64,000 nt of DNA from Calditrichota bacterium (lineage in GTDB: Bacteria > Calditrichota > Calditrichia > Calditrichales > J004): NCBI GenBank assembly GCA_013112635.1, contig JABFGF010000001.1:806001-870000 (forward strand). The letters run 5' to 3'. The notes under the pieces are model-generated. The model saw only the letters and a list, made by a program, of their open reading frames with translations. It had not been told where the DNA came from and did no database searches. Shown piece by piece: positions 10,901 to 19,235 of this stretch (its first letter is position 1; each line of letters opens with the position of its first letter). Made by a program: the position numbers and the translations under genes.

Positions 10901-13900
10901 AGAAAGTTGAATATTGAACTTGGGCTTTCTGTACTTATTAGCGGACCTACAATTAATGAACTTCTCTCCATTGTTTTGAAAGAAATTCAAAAAGGGGGCA
11001 CGTCAGAGACTGAAGTATTGGAAGCTGATGAGTCCATATCATCCTTGTCCCATGGCCAATATGCAATGTGGTTCCAACATCAATTATCTGAATCCAGTAT
11101 TTATAATCTCGTTTACGCAGTTAGAGTTCCGACTGCTTTGGATACAGATAAGCTGCAGGTTGCAATGTCCATACTGGTTAAAAGGCATGAATCGCTAAGA
11201 ACAAATTTTATAAAAGTTGACGGGAATGCACAGTTAAAAATACACGAAGAAGGTGATCCCATTTTTCACGTTGAAGACACATCCGAATTAAACGATGCTG
11301 ATTTTCAATTAAAACTTAAAGCAGAGATTGACAAACCTTTCAATCTTGAAAAAGATACTTTGACACGTGTAATTCTGTTTAAGCGACCAGATGGGAGCCA
11401 GATATTTCTATATATCGCACACCATATAATTTCTGATATGTGGTCTTTGGCAATTTTTATGCATGAATTGAATGAGCTTTATTCTGCATCAGAAAATCCA
11501 CAATTAGCTGAACCCGGTTTTACGTATGCCCAATTTGCCAAACGAATGAACCAAAAATTGAATGGCCCTTTTGGCGAACGTCATTTAAAATTCTGGCAGG
11601 AAAAGTTATCTGGCGAATTACCAATCCTGAACTTCCCTACAGACAAACCCCGTCCGGCCATCCAGACATATAACGGGTTAACTGAGACAATTAGTATAGA
11701 TTCTAAAATTTCGGACACACTTAAACAAATTGCCGATAAAAATAATACAACTCTTTATTCGTTGTTGCTTGCTGCTTTTAAAACTCTGCTCTACCGCTAT
11801 AGCGGACAAACAGATTTAATAGTTGGTACGCCAACTACCGGACGCACCAGTCCCGAATATGCGGGAGTTTTGGGGTATTTTGTAAATCCTGTTGCAATCC
11901 GCAGTTCAATCCAGGATGATATTTCTTTTAACGAATATCTGGAGCAAATTAAAACCAATGTGGTTGAGGCGCTTGATCATCAGGATTACCCTTTTAATCT
12001 GCTTGTTGAAAAAGTAAAGCCCCGGCGCGACTCCAGCCGTTCCCCTGTTTTCCAAATGATGTTTGTTTATCAGCGTGCGCATATTTTACATGAAAGCGGT
12101 ATGTCTGCTGCAGCTGTTTCGGAAGGAAGCGGGCAAATGAAACTTGGCGATATCGTGATGGAATCAATCGCCATTGATGACCGCATTGTTCCATTTGATA
12201 TGACTCTGCTTATGGCCGAGCTGGAAAGTGGCATTGGAGCCTCGCTTCAATATAACACAGATTTATTTACCCGTGATACGGTCATAAACTTCCTTGATCG
12301 CTTTACGCTTTTACTAACCCAGATAGCTGAATCACCAGCTACGCGAATCGGCCGTTTTAACCTGCTTTCCAAAACTGATGAAGACCAGCTTATAAACCGT
12401 TGGAATAAAACTGAACGTATTTATGATTCTGTTGCCGCGGTTCACCGGACTTTTGAGAAAATTGCTATTGAAAATCCGGACAAAGCAGCAGTTGTGTTCA
12501 ACAATGAATCTTTGACTTACGGCGCTTTAAATGAGCAAGCAAACAGGATTGCAAATAAATTAATTGCTGAAGGCGTTACTGCTGATTCAATCGTTGCAAT
12601 CAGTGCTGAACGTTCTCTGGATATGATTATTGGTGTAATGTCGATTCTAAAATCCGGTGCAGCCTATTTGCCATTAGACCCGAATTATCCGGTTGACCGT
12701 ATTAAATTCATGATTAAAGATTCCGGGACAAAACTTTTATTGACACAGAAAAAACTGATTAACAAACTTCCGGGAAACTCATGTAAAAAATTATTTATTG
12801 AGGACCTTTTTGTAGAACTTAAGAATCAGCAAATTCAAAATCCCGGTGTAGAATTAAGTCCTCAAAACCTGGCATATGTAATTTATACATCTGGTTCTAC
12901 CGGACAACCTAAAGGCGTTATGCTAACTCACGACGGCTTGAATAACCTGGTTAAGGCACAAATAAAAGAATTCAGGATTGATCCGGGTGTTCGGTTATTG
13001 CAGTTTGCATCACTAAGTTTTGATGCCGCTGCTTCCGAAATATTTACTACCTTGCTGAGCGGGGCAACACTCTATCTTGTCGATCAGCAAATTCTTTCAT
13101 CCGGGACAGATCTACTTGGATTTATTCGTCAAAATAGAATTACAACTTCAACAATCCCGCCTTCCGTATTAAGGGTCTTGCCACCAGAGAATCTTTCTTC
13201 ACTGGAAACAGTCATTTCAGCCGGTGAAGCATTAACACCGGAAAGTGCTGAACGTTGGTCTGAAAACAGACATATGATAAACGCTTATGGCCCTACTGAA
13301 GGAACGATTTGCGCCACATGTTATCATTTTGAAAACGCGACAAACGTTTCACATATCTCAATTGGCAAAGCTATTGATAATACAAAACTTTATATCCTGG
13401 ATAGTTCAATGAACCTTGTCCCCAAAGGTGTTCCCGGAGAATTATATATCGGCGGAACAGGCGTAGCGCGAGGATATTTTAAAAAGCCCGGACTTACTGC
13501 AAGAAGATTTGTGCCCGATCCATTTTCCGGAATTGAGGGTGCGAGATTATACCAAACTGGTGACCTGGTACGATATTTACCTGACGGGAATATTGAGTTT
13601 TTGGACAGAATTGATCAACAGGTAAAAATACGTGGTTTTCGCATTGAACTTGGTGAGATTGAAGAATCAATAAAATCATTGGAAAACATAAAAGATTGTG
13701 TTGTCCTTGCACGTGGAAAAAATGATAAAAAACTACTTGCCTACGTTATCCCGGAAAAGCAGGAAACGGAGATCATTTCTGATGAAATAAAATTTAATTT
13801 AAGAAAGAACCTACCCGATTATATGGTTCCTTCTTTTATTATTAAGTTGGACAAATTCCCTATAACCGGCAATGGCAAAATTGACAAAAATGCTTTACCA

Positions 13901-14260
13901 AATCCTGAAATTGAAAAAACCAAGTTTGTAAAAGCCGGAAACGAGACAGAAAAGAAATTAGTTGATATCTGGCAGGAAGTATTAAGCCTTGAACAAGTTG
14001 GCGTAAACGATAATTTCTTTGAGTTAGGCGGGCACTCCCTGAGTATTGTACAAGCCCAGGCAAAAATTAAAGAAGTTTTTGAAAAAGAAGTAAATATTGT
14101 TGATATGTTCCGATACCCAACAATCAGTACTTTCGCTAAATCCATGCAAAATGGTACAGACCTTGTAAAAAAAGCTGCAAAGCAATCACAGGATCGGGCT
14201 GCAAAGCAAAGAGAAGCTACAAAATTGGCCCAACAACGGATAAGGAACCGAAAAAGATAA
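7916..14260 (+). CDS. Hybrid PKS-NRPS, KS-AT-ACP-C-A-PCP (aromatic amino acid predicted)
   Basis: The ATG at 7916 is preferred (2114 aa); an in-frame TTG lies four codons upstream. The N-terminus (LSPLKRALFALEEMKAKL) is a typical PKS docking helix. The KS is at ~8024-9300 (Cys 8543-8545). The AT is at ~9614-10590 (GHSIG serine 9884-9886; HAFH, malonyl). The ACP serine is 10865-10867. No reductive domain lies between AT and ACP, so the beta-keto group should stay. The C domain (~11036-12370) has HHIISDMW: catalytic His and Asp are kept, but Met replaces the usual Gly. The A domain is at ~12430-13890 (YTSGSTGQPKG, NAYGPTEGT). My hand-read pocket is D-A-S-T-I-A-A-I-C, close to recalled Tyr and Phe codes. 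The PCP serine is 14036-14038. The tail is strongly basic (ends RIRNRKR), unlike the acidic tails of genes 1, 4 and 6. A ~168-base gap holding a perfect palindrome separates it from gene 1. Confidence 0.95.
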   Translation: MDKKDERIDNLSPLKRALFALEEMKAKLKKIQREKSEPIAIIGMGSRFPGANNNDEYWQLLKNGVDAIDEVPQERWPIDSFYDASPGKSGKMITRYGGFIKQKADQFDPAFFGISPREAMKMDPQQRLLLEVTWEAFEHAGFSPKDMAKSRTGVYVGICSNDYGLIQKENQGFTGIDAYFGSGNAASIAANRISYLLDLQGPSFSVDTACSSSLVTVHLACQGLRNGETDMAVAGGVSVMLSPVASITFSQANMLAPGGRCRTFDASAEGYVRGEGCGMIVLKRLSDARRDNDNILAVIRGSAVNQDGKTNGLTAPNALSQQRVIKDALEFAKIKAEDIGYVEAHGTGTILGDPIEVQALNSVMDGRQKNDPCYIGSAKTNIGHLEGAAGIAGLIKTILILKNKQIPPHLHFNKINPHIPISEMPFEIPTKTIEWNVNGKKRIAGTSSFGFGGTNAHVILQEAPEKKIEQNGIDRPVHILCLSAKNKNALKNLAVRYADFATKNEDINIGDLCNTANKGRIQDEHRLAIKIHSHSELVEACNDFANGEENFLYRYAKLGKKSLPKKTFLFTGQGAQYPGMVKELYQSQPYFKAIVDECDEILKIWLDNSILDVIFKEEGDQIHETRYTQPALFVVEYALAKLWISWGIKPDFVTGHSIGEYVAAAIAGVFSLEDGLKLVALRGKLMFSLPQDGAMAAIFAGKEQVSKYLVGLENNVSVAGMNDPENTVISGKKEDIQSILEKLETDKTEFRKLKVSHAFHSPLMDPILEEFEQTAKEIEYNKPKIPLISNITGQLHTQAPDAAYWTSHIRQAVNFSKGIQTLDELGCKLFLETGPHPSLIGMARNTLPSPDIKWLPSLNRKETNWDILTESLAVLYTTGFDLDWKEFDAGFHRSKIELPTYPFQRERFWADPLDGQVVQTIANEVVVEEEEEETFDREPFLKLSSEEQSSVIQNKIISEVSLVLKISKSKIDLEKAVTQLGLDSIMAIELKNNIERKLNIELGLSVLISGPTINELLSIVLKEIQKGGTSETEVLEADESISSLSHGQYAMWFQHQLSESSIYNLVYAVRVPTALDTDKLQVAMSILVKRHESLRTNFIKVDGNAQLKIHEEGDPIFHVEDTSELNDADFQLKLKAEIDKPFNLEKDTLTRVILFKRPDGSQIFLYIAHHIISDMWSLAIFMHELNELYSASENPQLAEPGFTYAQFAKRMNQKLNGPFGERHLKFWQEKLSGELPILNFPTDKPRPAIQTYNGLTETISIDSKISDTLKQIADKNNTTLYSLLLAAFKTLLYRYSGQTDLIVGTPTTGRTSPEYAGVLGYFVNPVAIRSSIQDDISFNEYLEQIKTNVVEALDHQDYPFNLLVEKVKPRRDSSRSPVFQMMFVYQRAHILHESGMSAAAVSEGSGQMKLGDIVMESIAIDDRIVPFDMTLLMAELESGIGASLQYNTDLFTRDTVINFLDRFTLLLTQIAESPATRIGRFNLLSKTDEDQLINRWNKTERIYDSVAAVHRTFEKIAIENPDKAAVVFNNESLTYGALNEQANRIANKLIAEGVTADSIVAISAERSLDMIIGVMSILKSGAAYLPLDPNYPVDRIKFMIKDSGTKLLLTQKKLINKLPGNSCKKLFIEDLFVELKNQQIQNPGVELSPQNLAYVIYTSGSTGQPKGVMLTHDGLNNLVKAQIKEFRIDPGVRLLQFASLSFDAAASEIFTTLLSGATLYLVDQQILSSGTDLLGFIRQNRITTSTIPPSVLRVLPPENLSSLETVISAGEALTPESAERWSENRHMINAYGPTEGTICATCYHFENATNVSHISIGKAIDNTKLYILDSSMNLVPKGVPGELYIGGTGVARGYFKKPGLTARRFVPDPFSGIEGARLYQTGDLVRYLPDGNIEFLDRIDQQVKIRGFRIELGEIEESIKSLENIKDCVVLARGKNDKKLLAYVIPEKQETEIISDEIKFNLRKNLPDYMVPSFIIKLDKFPITGNGKIDKNALPNPEIEKTKFVKAGNETEKKLVDIWQEVLSLEQVGVNDNFFELGGHSLSIVQAQAKIKEVFEKEVNIVDMFRYPTISTFAKSMQNGTDLVKKAAKQSQDRAAKQREATKLAQQRIRNRKR

Positions 14261-14348
14261 TAATTAATGAATAAAGTTTGAAAGCAAAAACTTAGAAATA
14301 AAACCCAGGGTTAACACGAAAAATTTAAATAATATATTGGTTTAAAAA

Positions 14349-14379
14349 ATGTCATGCTGGGCTTGATTCAGGATGACAT
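14349..14379. repeat. Intergenic palindromic repeat (ATGTCATGCTG ... CAGGATGACAT)
   Basis: Two 11-base arms (14349-14359 and 14369-14379) pair at 10 of 11 positions around a 9-base loop, 26 bases before the start of gene 3. The ends (GTCATxCTG ... CAGxATGAC) resemble those of the longer repeats inside A domains of genes 7, 8 and 9, so it may be a short relative. It could also fold in the mRNA upstream of the gene 3 start. Confidence 0.65.
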
Positions 14380-14405
14380 TACTATTTAAAAAGTGAAAGA
14401 AAAAC

Positions 14406-17400
14406 ATGCCCGATCATATAAACATGGAACTGGATATTGCGGTTGTAGGTCTTGCCGGACGATTTCCCGGAGCTAAAAACATTGATGAGTTTTGGCAACT
14501 ACTAAAATCGGGAAAAGAAGGTGTTACACATTTCTCAGAAGAGGAGTTGATAGAAGCGGGTATTTCTGAAGAAGTATTAAAAGATCCAAATTATATTAAA
14601 ACACGTGGTATCATTGAAAATGCTGATTTATTTGATGCATATTTTTTCGATATGTCCCCGCATGAGGCCGAAATAATGGATCCGCAGCAACGTGTTTTTT
14701 TAGAAACATGTTGGCAAGCCTTGGAAAACTCCGGATATAATCCGGATAAATATCCTGGTCTGATTGGGCTATTTGCCGGCGTTAGTATGAACACTTACCT
14801 GTTTTCCATTCTCAATTCAAAGAAAGGTCAATTAGGTCCTGCTGAAGGTTATCAACTTGCAATTGGTAATGATAAAGATTTTCTCACAACTAGAGCATCT
14901 TATAAAATGAACTTGCGCGGCCCAAGTGTAGACATTCAAACAGCTTGTTCTACTTCGCTTGTTGCAATCCATATGGCATGCCAAAACCTGCAAAATTTTA
15001 GTTGCGATATGGCACTTGCAGGAGGTGTTTCAATAACTATTCCGCAGAAACAGGGTTATTTATACCAGGAAGGAATGATTCTTTCAAAAAATGGGGAATG
15101 CCGTGCTTTTGATGCCGATTCCAGTGGAACTATCTCTGGTAGTGGCGCAGGTATTGTTGTGTTAAAACGAGTGGAAGATGCTATAAATGACGGCGATACA
15201 ATCCACGCACTTATTAAAGGTTCTGCCTACAACAATGATGGCTCGATGCGCGTTGGTTATACTGCCCCAAGTGTTGACGGACAGGCTGATGTAATCGCCA
15301 CAGCACAAGCAATTGCCGGAGTTGATCCTCAGGATATTTCATATATTGAAGCACATGGTACGGGAACAGAATTGGGTGACCCGATTGAGATAACAGCACT
15401 TAATCAAGTTTTCTCAGCTGCAGAAACGGATAAAAAACAATATTGCGGGATCGGTTCTGTTAAGACAAATATTGGGCACTTGGATGCTGCTGCCGGGGTT
15501 GCAGGATTTATAAAAACGGTGTTATCGCTAAAAAACAAGCAAATCCCGGCAAGTTTGCATTTTGAAAAGCCAAATCCAAAAATTGATTTCGCAAACAGCC
15601 CTTTTTATGTAAACAATAAACTTAAGGAATGGCAATCCAACGGCTTTCCTTTAACAGCAGGCATCAGTTCATTTGGGATAGGCGGTACAAATGCCCATGT
15701 TGTTTTACAAGAAATGCCTAAAAGTGAAAAATCCACTGCAGACGATGCTCCTCAATTATTACTATTTTCTGCAAAAACAAGAGACGCTTTAAAAGAAAAC
15801 TGTCAACAAATTGGAAATTTTCTTACCAGTGCCCCAGACACCAATCTTGCTGATGTTGCTTATACTTTGGATGAAGGCCGTAAGCATTTTAATTTGCGGC
15901 GATATTTTGTTGCTGAAAATAAAAATGATGCTATCGAAGTCCTTCAGGAAAACAATCTAAAACGTATTTTTGAAACGGTTCATAAAAAAGATCCGGCTGA
16001 ACCGCAGGTTACTTTTATGTTTAGCGGCCAGGGTTCACAATATGCCCAAATGGCCAAAGAAATTTATGATACCAAAGCTTTATTTAAAGAATGCGTTGAC
16101 CATTGTGCAGAAATTTTAAAACCTGTTATAAGCAAAGATATTCGTGATATTATTTTTACAGCGGACAAGGATTCTTCAGAAATAAATGAAACACAATTTA
16201 CACAGCCGGCCCTTTTTATAATTGAATATGCTTTGGCAAAACTTTGGATTGAATTGGGTATAGCACCTGCAGCAATGGTTGGTCATTCAATTGGTGAATA
16301 TGTAGCCGCATGTCTTGCCGGTGTTTTTTCTTTGGAAGATGCATTAAAAATTGTTGCCGAACGCGGCCGTCTTATGCAATCGATGCCGGTTGGTGCAATG
16401 TTGAGTGTTAGCCTGGACGAGCATGATTTAAAGCCCCATATGACAAATGAATTATCCATTGCCGCTTTAAACAGCAAAGGGTCGTCAGTTGTTTCGGGTA
16501 CTTTTGAATCAATAGAAAAATTGGAGTTGGTCTTAAAAGAAAAATCAATTGAATCACGCAAATTGCACACATCACATGCTTTTCATTCAAAAATGATGGA
16601 ACCAATTCTTGACAATTTTAAGCAATTTGTTGCAGGATTTGATCTAAACACCCCCGAGATTCCATATGTATCAAATGTTAGTGGCGGCTGGATTACGGCA
16701 GATGAAGCAACGGATCCGGCATATTATGCAAAGCATTTAAGAAGCACTGTTCGTTTTGCGGATAATATTTCAACACTTTTTGAAAATGAAGAAAGTATCT
16801 TTTTGGAAGTTGGGCCGGGTAAGACTTTGGTTTCACTTGCAACACGTCACCCGGAAAATAGTCTGAACAGAATAATTCTTTCTTCCTTAAGGCATCCACA
16901 AGATGAACAATCTGACCGCTCATTTTTATTAAACACAATGGGCCGTTTGTGGCTTGCAGGTGTTCAATTTAATAATGAAAAAAGGTTTGAAAATAAACAA
17001 ATAAAGAGAATCCCGCTACCAACCTACTCTTTTGATAGAAAACAATTTTGGTATGGGGAAACCGGACAAATAGTTCAAACAACGGATGACGAGAATAAAA
17101 GACAGAATACAAATCAATGGCTTTATACCCCATCCTGGAAACAAGCAGATTTTACGTTTAAACAAAATCTTGAAACAGATAAAACATGGCTTGTTTTTTC
17201 ATCAGATGATTTAATTTCAGCAGAGATTGAGAAGAAACTTGCGGCTAATAAAATTAACGCCGTATTTGTTAAAACCGGATCGAAATTCTCAGTAATTAAC
17301 GAGAATCATTTTGAATTGAATCCTTCTTCATGGGAAGATTATAAATCTCTTTTTACTAACCTTCAACAAGAGAGCAAAATACCTGACAAGATTCTTCATT

Positions 17401-18989
17401 TGTGGAGTTGTTCTGAAAAAGAGAGTTCAGATATTTTAACCTTGCATGAAACAGGTTTTTTTAGTTTAACAAATCTGGCAGCAGCGATTGAACAAATCGT
17501 ACCACAAAAAGAAATACAACTTTTTGTACTAACAAATGGATTGCAGGAAATAAGCGGTGACGAGCAACTAAAGGCAGACAATGCTCCTATTTTGGGTCCT
17601 TGTCGGGTAATTCCTCAGGAACTATCAAATATTACATCCAAATCAATAGATTTGTCTGGAAACTATCAAAAGCAGTCAGACTTATATGCGGAATTTATTT
17701 TACAGGAAAGTACACGCCCAGTTGATGAATATTCGATAGCTTACCGCGGAACACACCGCTGGCTTGGTTATTATGATGAAGTAAAGCCAACTACTACTGA
17801 CGAGCTACTTTTAAAACAAAATGGAACGTATTTAATTACCGGTGGGCTTGGACGGATTGGACTGACTTTTGCGAAATATCTGGCAAATAATTATAACGCC
17901 AATTTGATCCTTGTAAACCGTTCAACCGTGCCTGAGCAAAATGAGTGGAAAAATTACTATCAAAACAATGAAAAAGATCTTGTCTGGTATAGGATTGATC
18001 AGCTTTTAGAAATTGAAAAAACTGCTCAATCCGTAAAAATATTTTCAATTGATGCAGCCAATGAAAATGAGATGAAAAAGGTAATAGATTTTGCTAAATC
18101 AAAACTGAATGGTGTGATCCATGCTGCAGGTACTTTGGGTGAAAGTATGGTTGGACTTGTTTCCCAGGTTAGCCGTGACGATTTGGCCACTCAGCTGCAT
18201 TCCAAGCTTGAAGCAACTAAAGTTTTGGACAAAGTCCTTTCTGGCAAAAATCTGGATTTTGTCATATTACAATCTTCGCTTTCAACAGTTTTGGGTGGAT
18301 TGGGATTTACGGCATATTCTGCGGCAAACCATTTTCTTGATGTATTTTGCCAGGCAAAACAGAGTGATGGTCAAAACTGGTTATGTGTAAACTGGGACGG
18401 TTGGCGTTTTGAAGGTAAAGATGGTACGAAAGTCAGTACAAATGTAACAGATTATTCCATTTATCCGGATGAAGGTGTTGAGGTGTTAACAAAAATCCTT
18501 GGTGGAATTATAAGCCGTCGTGTTATTGTTTCCACCGGAAACCTGGAAACGCGCATAAATAAATGGCTAATTGGAAGCGGGCCGGTCGCAGAAGATGATG
18601 AAACTTTTGACCCATCTCAAGCAAAACACGACAGACCCAATTTACCTACTCCATTTGTTGAACCTGAAACAGATCTTCAAAAAGAGATATGCAGTACCTG
18701 GCAAAGGTTGCTTGGAATTGCTGAAATTGGAATAAACGATGACTTCTTTGATCTTGGCGGGAACTCTCTTTTAGGCACACAGCTAATAGCCCAACTCCGA
18801 CAAAAATTTCAGGTAGAGTTACCCATAAGGGTTTTATTTGAAGACCCAACAATCTCCGGAGTGGCAAAAGTTATTGGAGAGCAAAAAGAAGACATAGCTC
18901 CTCAAGAAGATTTACTGGCCGACATGCTGAACAAGGTTGAGAGTATGTCCGAAGAACAGATAAAAGAGATGCTGAAGAAGAAAAACTAA
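14406..18989 (+). CDS. Single-module PKS, KS-AT-KR-ACP (malonate, beta-hydroxy)
   Basis: The protein has 1527 aa. It starts almost directly at the KS (MELDIAVVGLAGRFPG) and has no docking helix. The KS is at ~14430-15720 (Cys 14946-14948 in QTACSTSL; EAHGTGTELGDP; KTNIGHLDAAAG). The AT is at ~16008-17050 (GHSIGEY serine 16287-16289; HAFH, malonyl). The KR is at ~17100-18560 with NADPH motif GGLGRIG, an SS pair, and AYSAANHF holding Tyr 18315-18317 and Asn. The LDD motif of B-type KRs is missing (HAAGTLGES at that place), so the alcohol may have the other configuration. The carrier has the PCP-like motif FFDLGGNSLL (serine 18765-18767). Placed after the aromatic module of gene 2, it should make a gamma-amino-beta-hydroxy (statine-like) unit. 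The C-terminus (VESMSEEQIKEMLKKKN) resembles the tails of genes 1, 4 and 6 but ends basic. Confidence 0.94.
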   Translation: MPDHINMELDIAVVGLAGRFPGAKNIDEFWQLLKSGKEGVTHFSEEELIEAGISEEVLKDPNYIKTRGIIENADLFDAYFFDMSPHEAEIMDPQQRVFLETCWQALENSGYNPDKYPGLIGLFAGVSMNTYLFSILNSKKGQLGPAEGYQLAIGNDKDFLTTRASYKMNLRGPSVDIQTACSTSLVAIHMACQNLQNFSCDMALAGGVSITIPQKQGYLYQEGMILSKNGECRAFDADSSGTISGSGAGIVVLKRVEDAINDGDTIHALIKGSAYNNDGSMRVGYTAPSVDGQADVIATAQAIAGVDPQDISYIEAHGTGTELGDPIEITALNQVFSAAETDKKQYCGIGSVKTNIGHLDAAAGVAGFIKTVLSLKNKQIPASLHFEKPNPKIDFANSPFYVNNKLKEWQSNGFPLTAGISSFGIGGTNAHVVLQEMPKSEKSTADDAPQLLLFSAKTRDALKENCQQIGNFLTSAPDTNLADVAYTLDEGRKHFNLRRYFVAENKNDAIEVLQENNLKRIFETVHKKDPAEPQVTFMFSGQGSQYAQMAKEIYDTKALFKECVDHCAEILKPVISKDIRDIIFTADKDSSEINETQFTQPALFIIEYALAKLWIELGIAPAAMVGHSIGEYVAACLAGVFSLEDALKIVAERGRLMQSMPVGAMLSVSLDEHDLKPHMTNELSIAALNSKGSSVVSGTFESIEKLELVLKEKSIESRKLHTSHAFHSKMMEPILDNFKQFVAGFDLNTPEIPYVSNVSGGWITADEATDPAYYAKHLRSTVRFADNISTLFENEESIFLEVGPGKTLVSLATRHPENSLNRIILSSLRHPQDEQSDRSFLLNTMGRLWLAGVQFNNEKRFENKQIKRIPLPTYSFDRKQFWYGETGQIVQTTDDENKRQNTNQWLYTPSWKQADFTFKQNLETDKTWLVFSSDDLISAEIEKKLAANKINAVFVKTGSKFSVINENHFELNPSSWEDYKSLFTNLQQESKIPDKILHLWSCSEKESSDILTLHETGFFSLTNLAAAIEQIVPQKEIQLFVLTNGLQEISGDEQLKADNAPILGPCRVIPQELSNITSKSIDLSGNYQKQSDLYAEFILQESTRPVDEYSIAYRGTHRWLGYYDEVKPTTTDELLLKQNGTYLITGGLGRIGLTFAKYLANNYNANLILVNRSTVPEQNEWKNYYQNNEKDLVWYRIDQLLEIEKTAQSVKIFSIDAANENEMKKVIDFAKSKLNGVIHAAGTLGESMVGLVSQVSRDDLATQLHSKLEATKVLDKVLSGKNLDFVILQSSLSTVLGGLGFTAYSAANHFLDVFCQAKQSDGQNWLCVNWDGWRFEGKDGTKVSTNVTDYSIYPDEGVEVLTKILGGIISRRVIVSTGNLETRINKWLIGSGPVAEDDETFDPSQAKHDRPNLPTPFVEPETDLQKEICSTWQRLLGIAEIGINDDFFDLGGNSLLGTQLIAQLRQKFQVELPIRVLFEDPTISGVAKVIGEQKEDIAPQEDLLADMLNKVESMSEEQIKEMLKKKN

Positions 18990-19025
18990 AAACGGAGTGT
19001 GGGTGGTCGAAAAAAAATAAACCTG

Positions 19026-19173
19026 ACCCACCCCTAACCCCTTCAAGGAGGGGAATAGTAACATCAACTTTTTATTAAATATGTAGTCAAAATTTTCTAT
19101 ATACGACTGGCATGGTGTACCGTTTTATAAAAGGAAAAATATAATCCCCTCCTTGGAGGGGTTAGGGGTGGGT
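19026..19173. repeat. Inverted-repeat element (MITE-like) between genes 3 and 4
   Basis: A 29-base arm at 19026-19054 (starting acccacccctaacccc) is repeated in reverse complement at 19145-19173 with one mismatch. The arms enclose 90 bases with no coding potential. This has the shape of a miniature inverted-repeat element or a dispersed palindromic repeat. Transcribed, it would form a very stable stem between two genes of the same assembly line. It fills most of the 246-base gap. Confidence 0.8.
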
Positions 19174-19235
19174 TCAAAGTTACTTTGATTCACTCAGTTA
19201 AAAAGGGATTTGTTTTTTTAATATTTAAGGTATAA

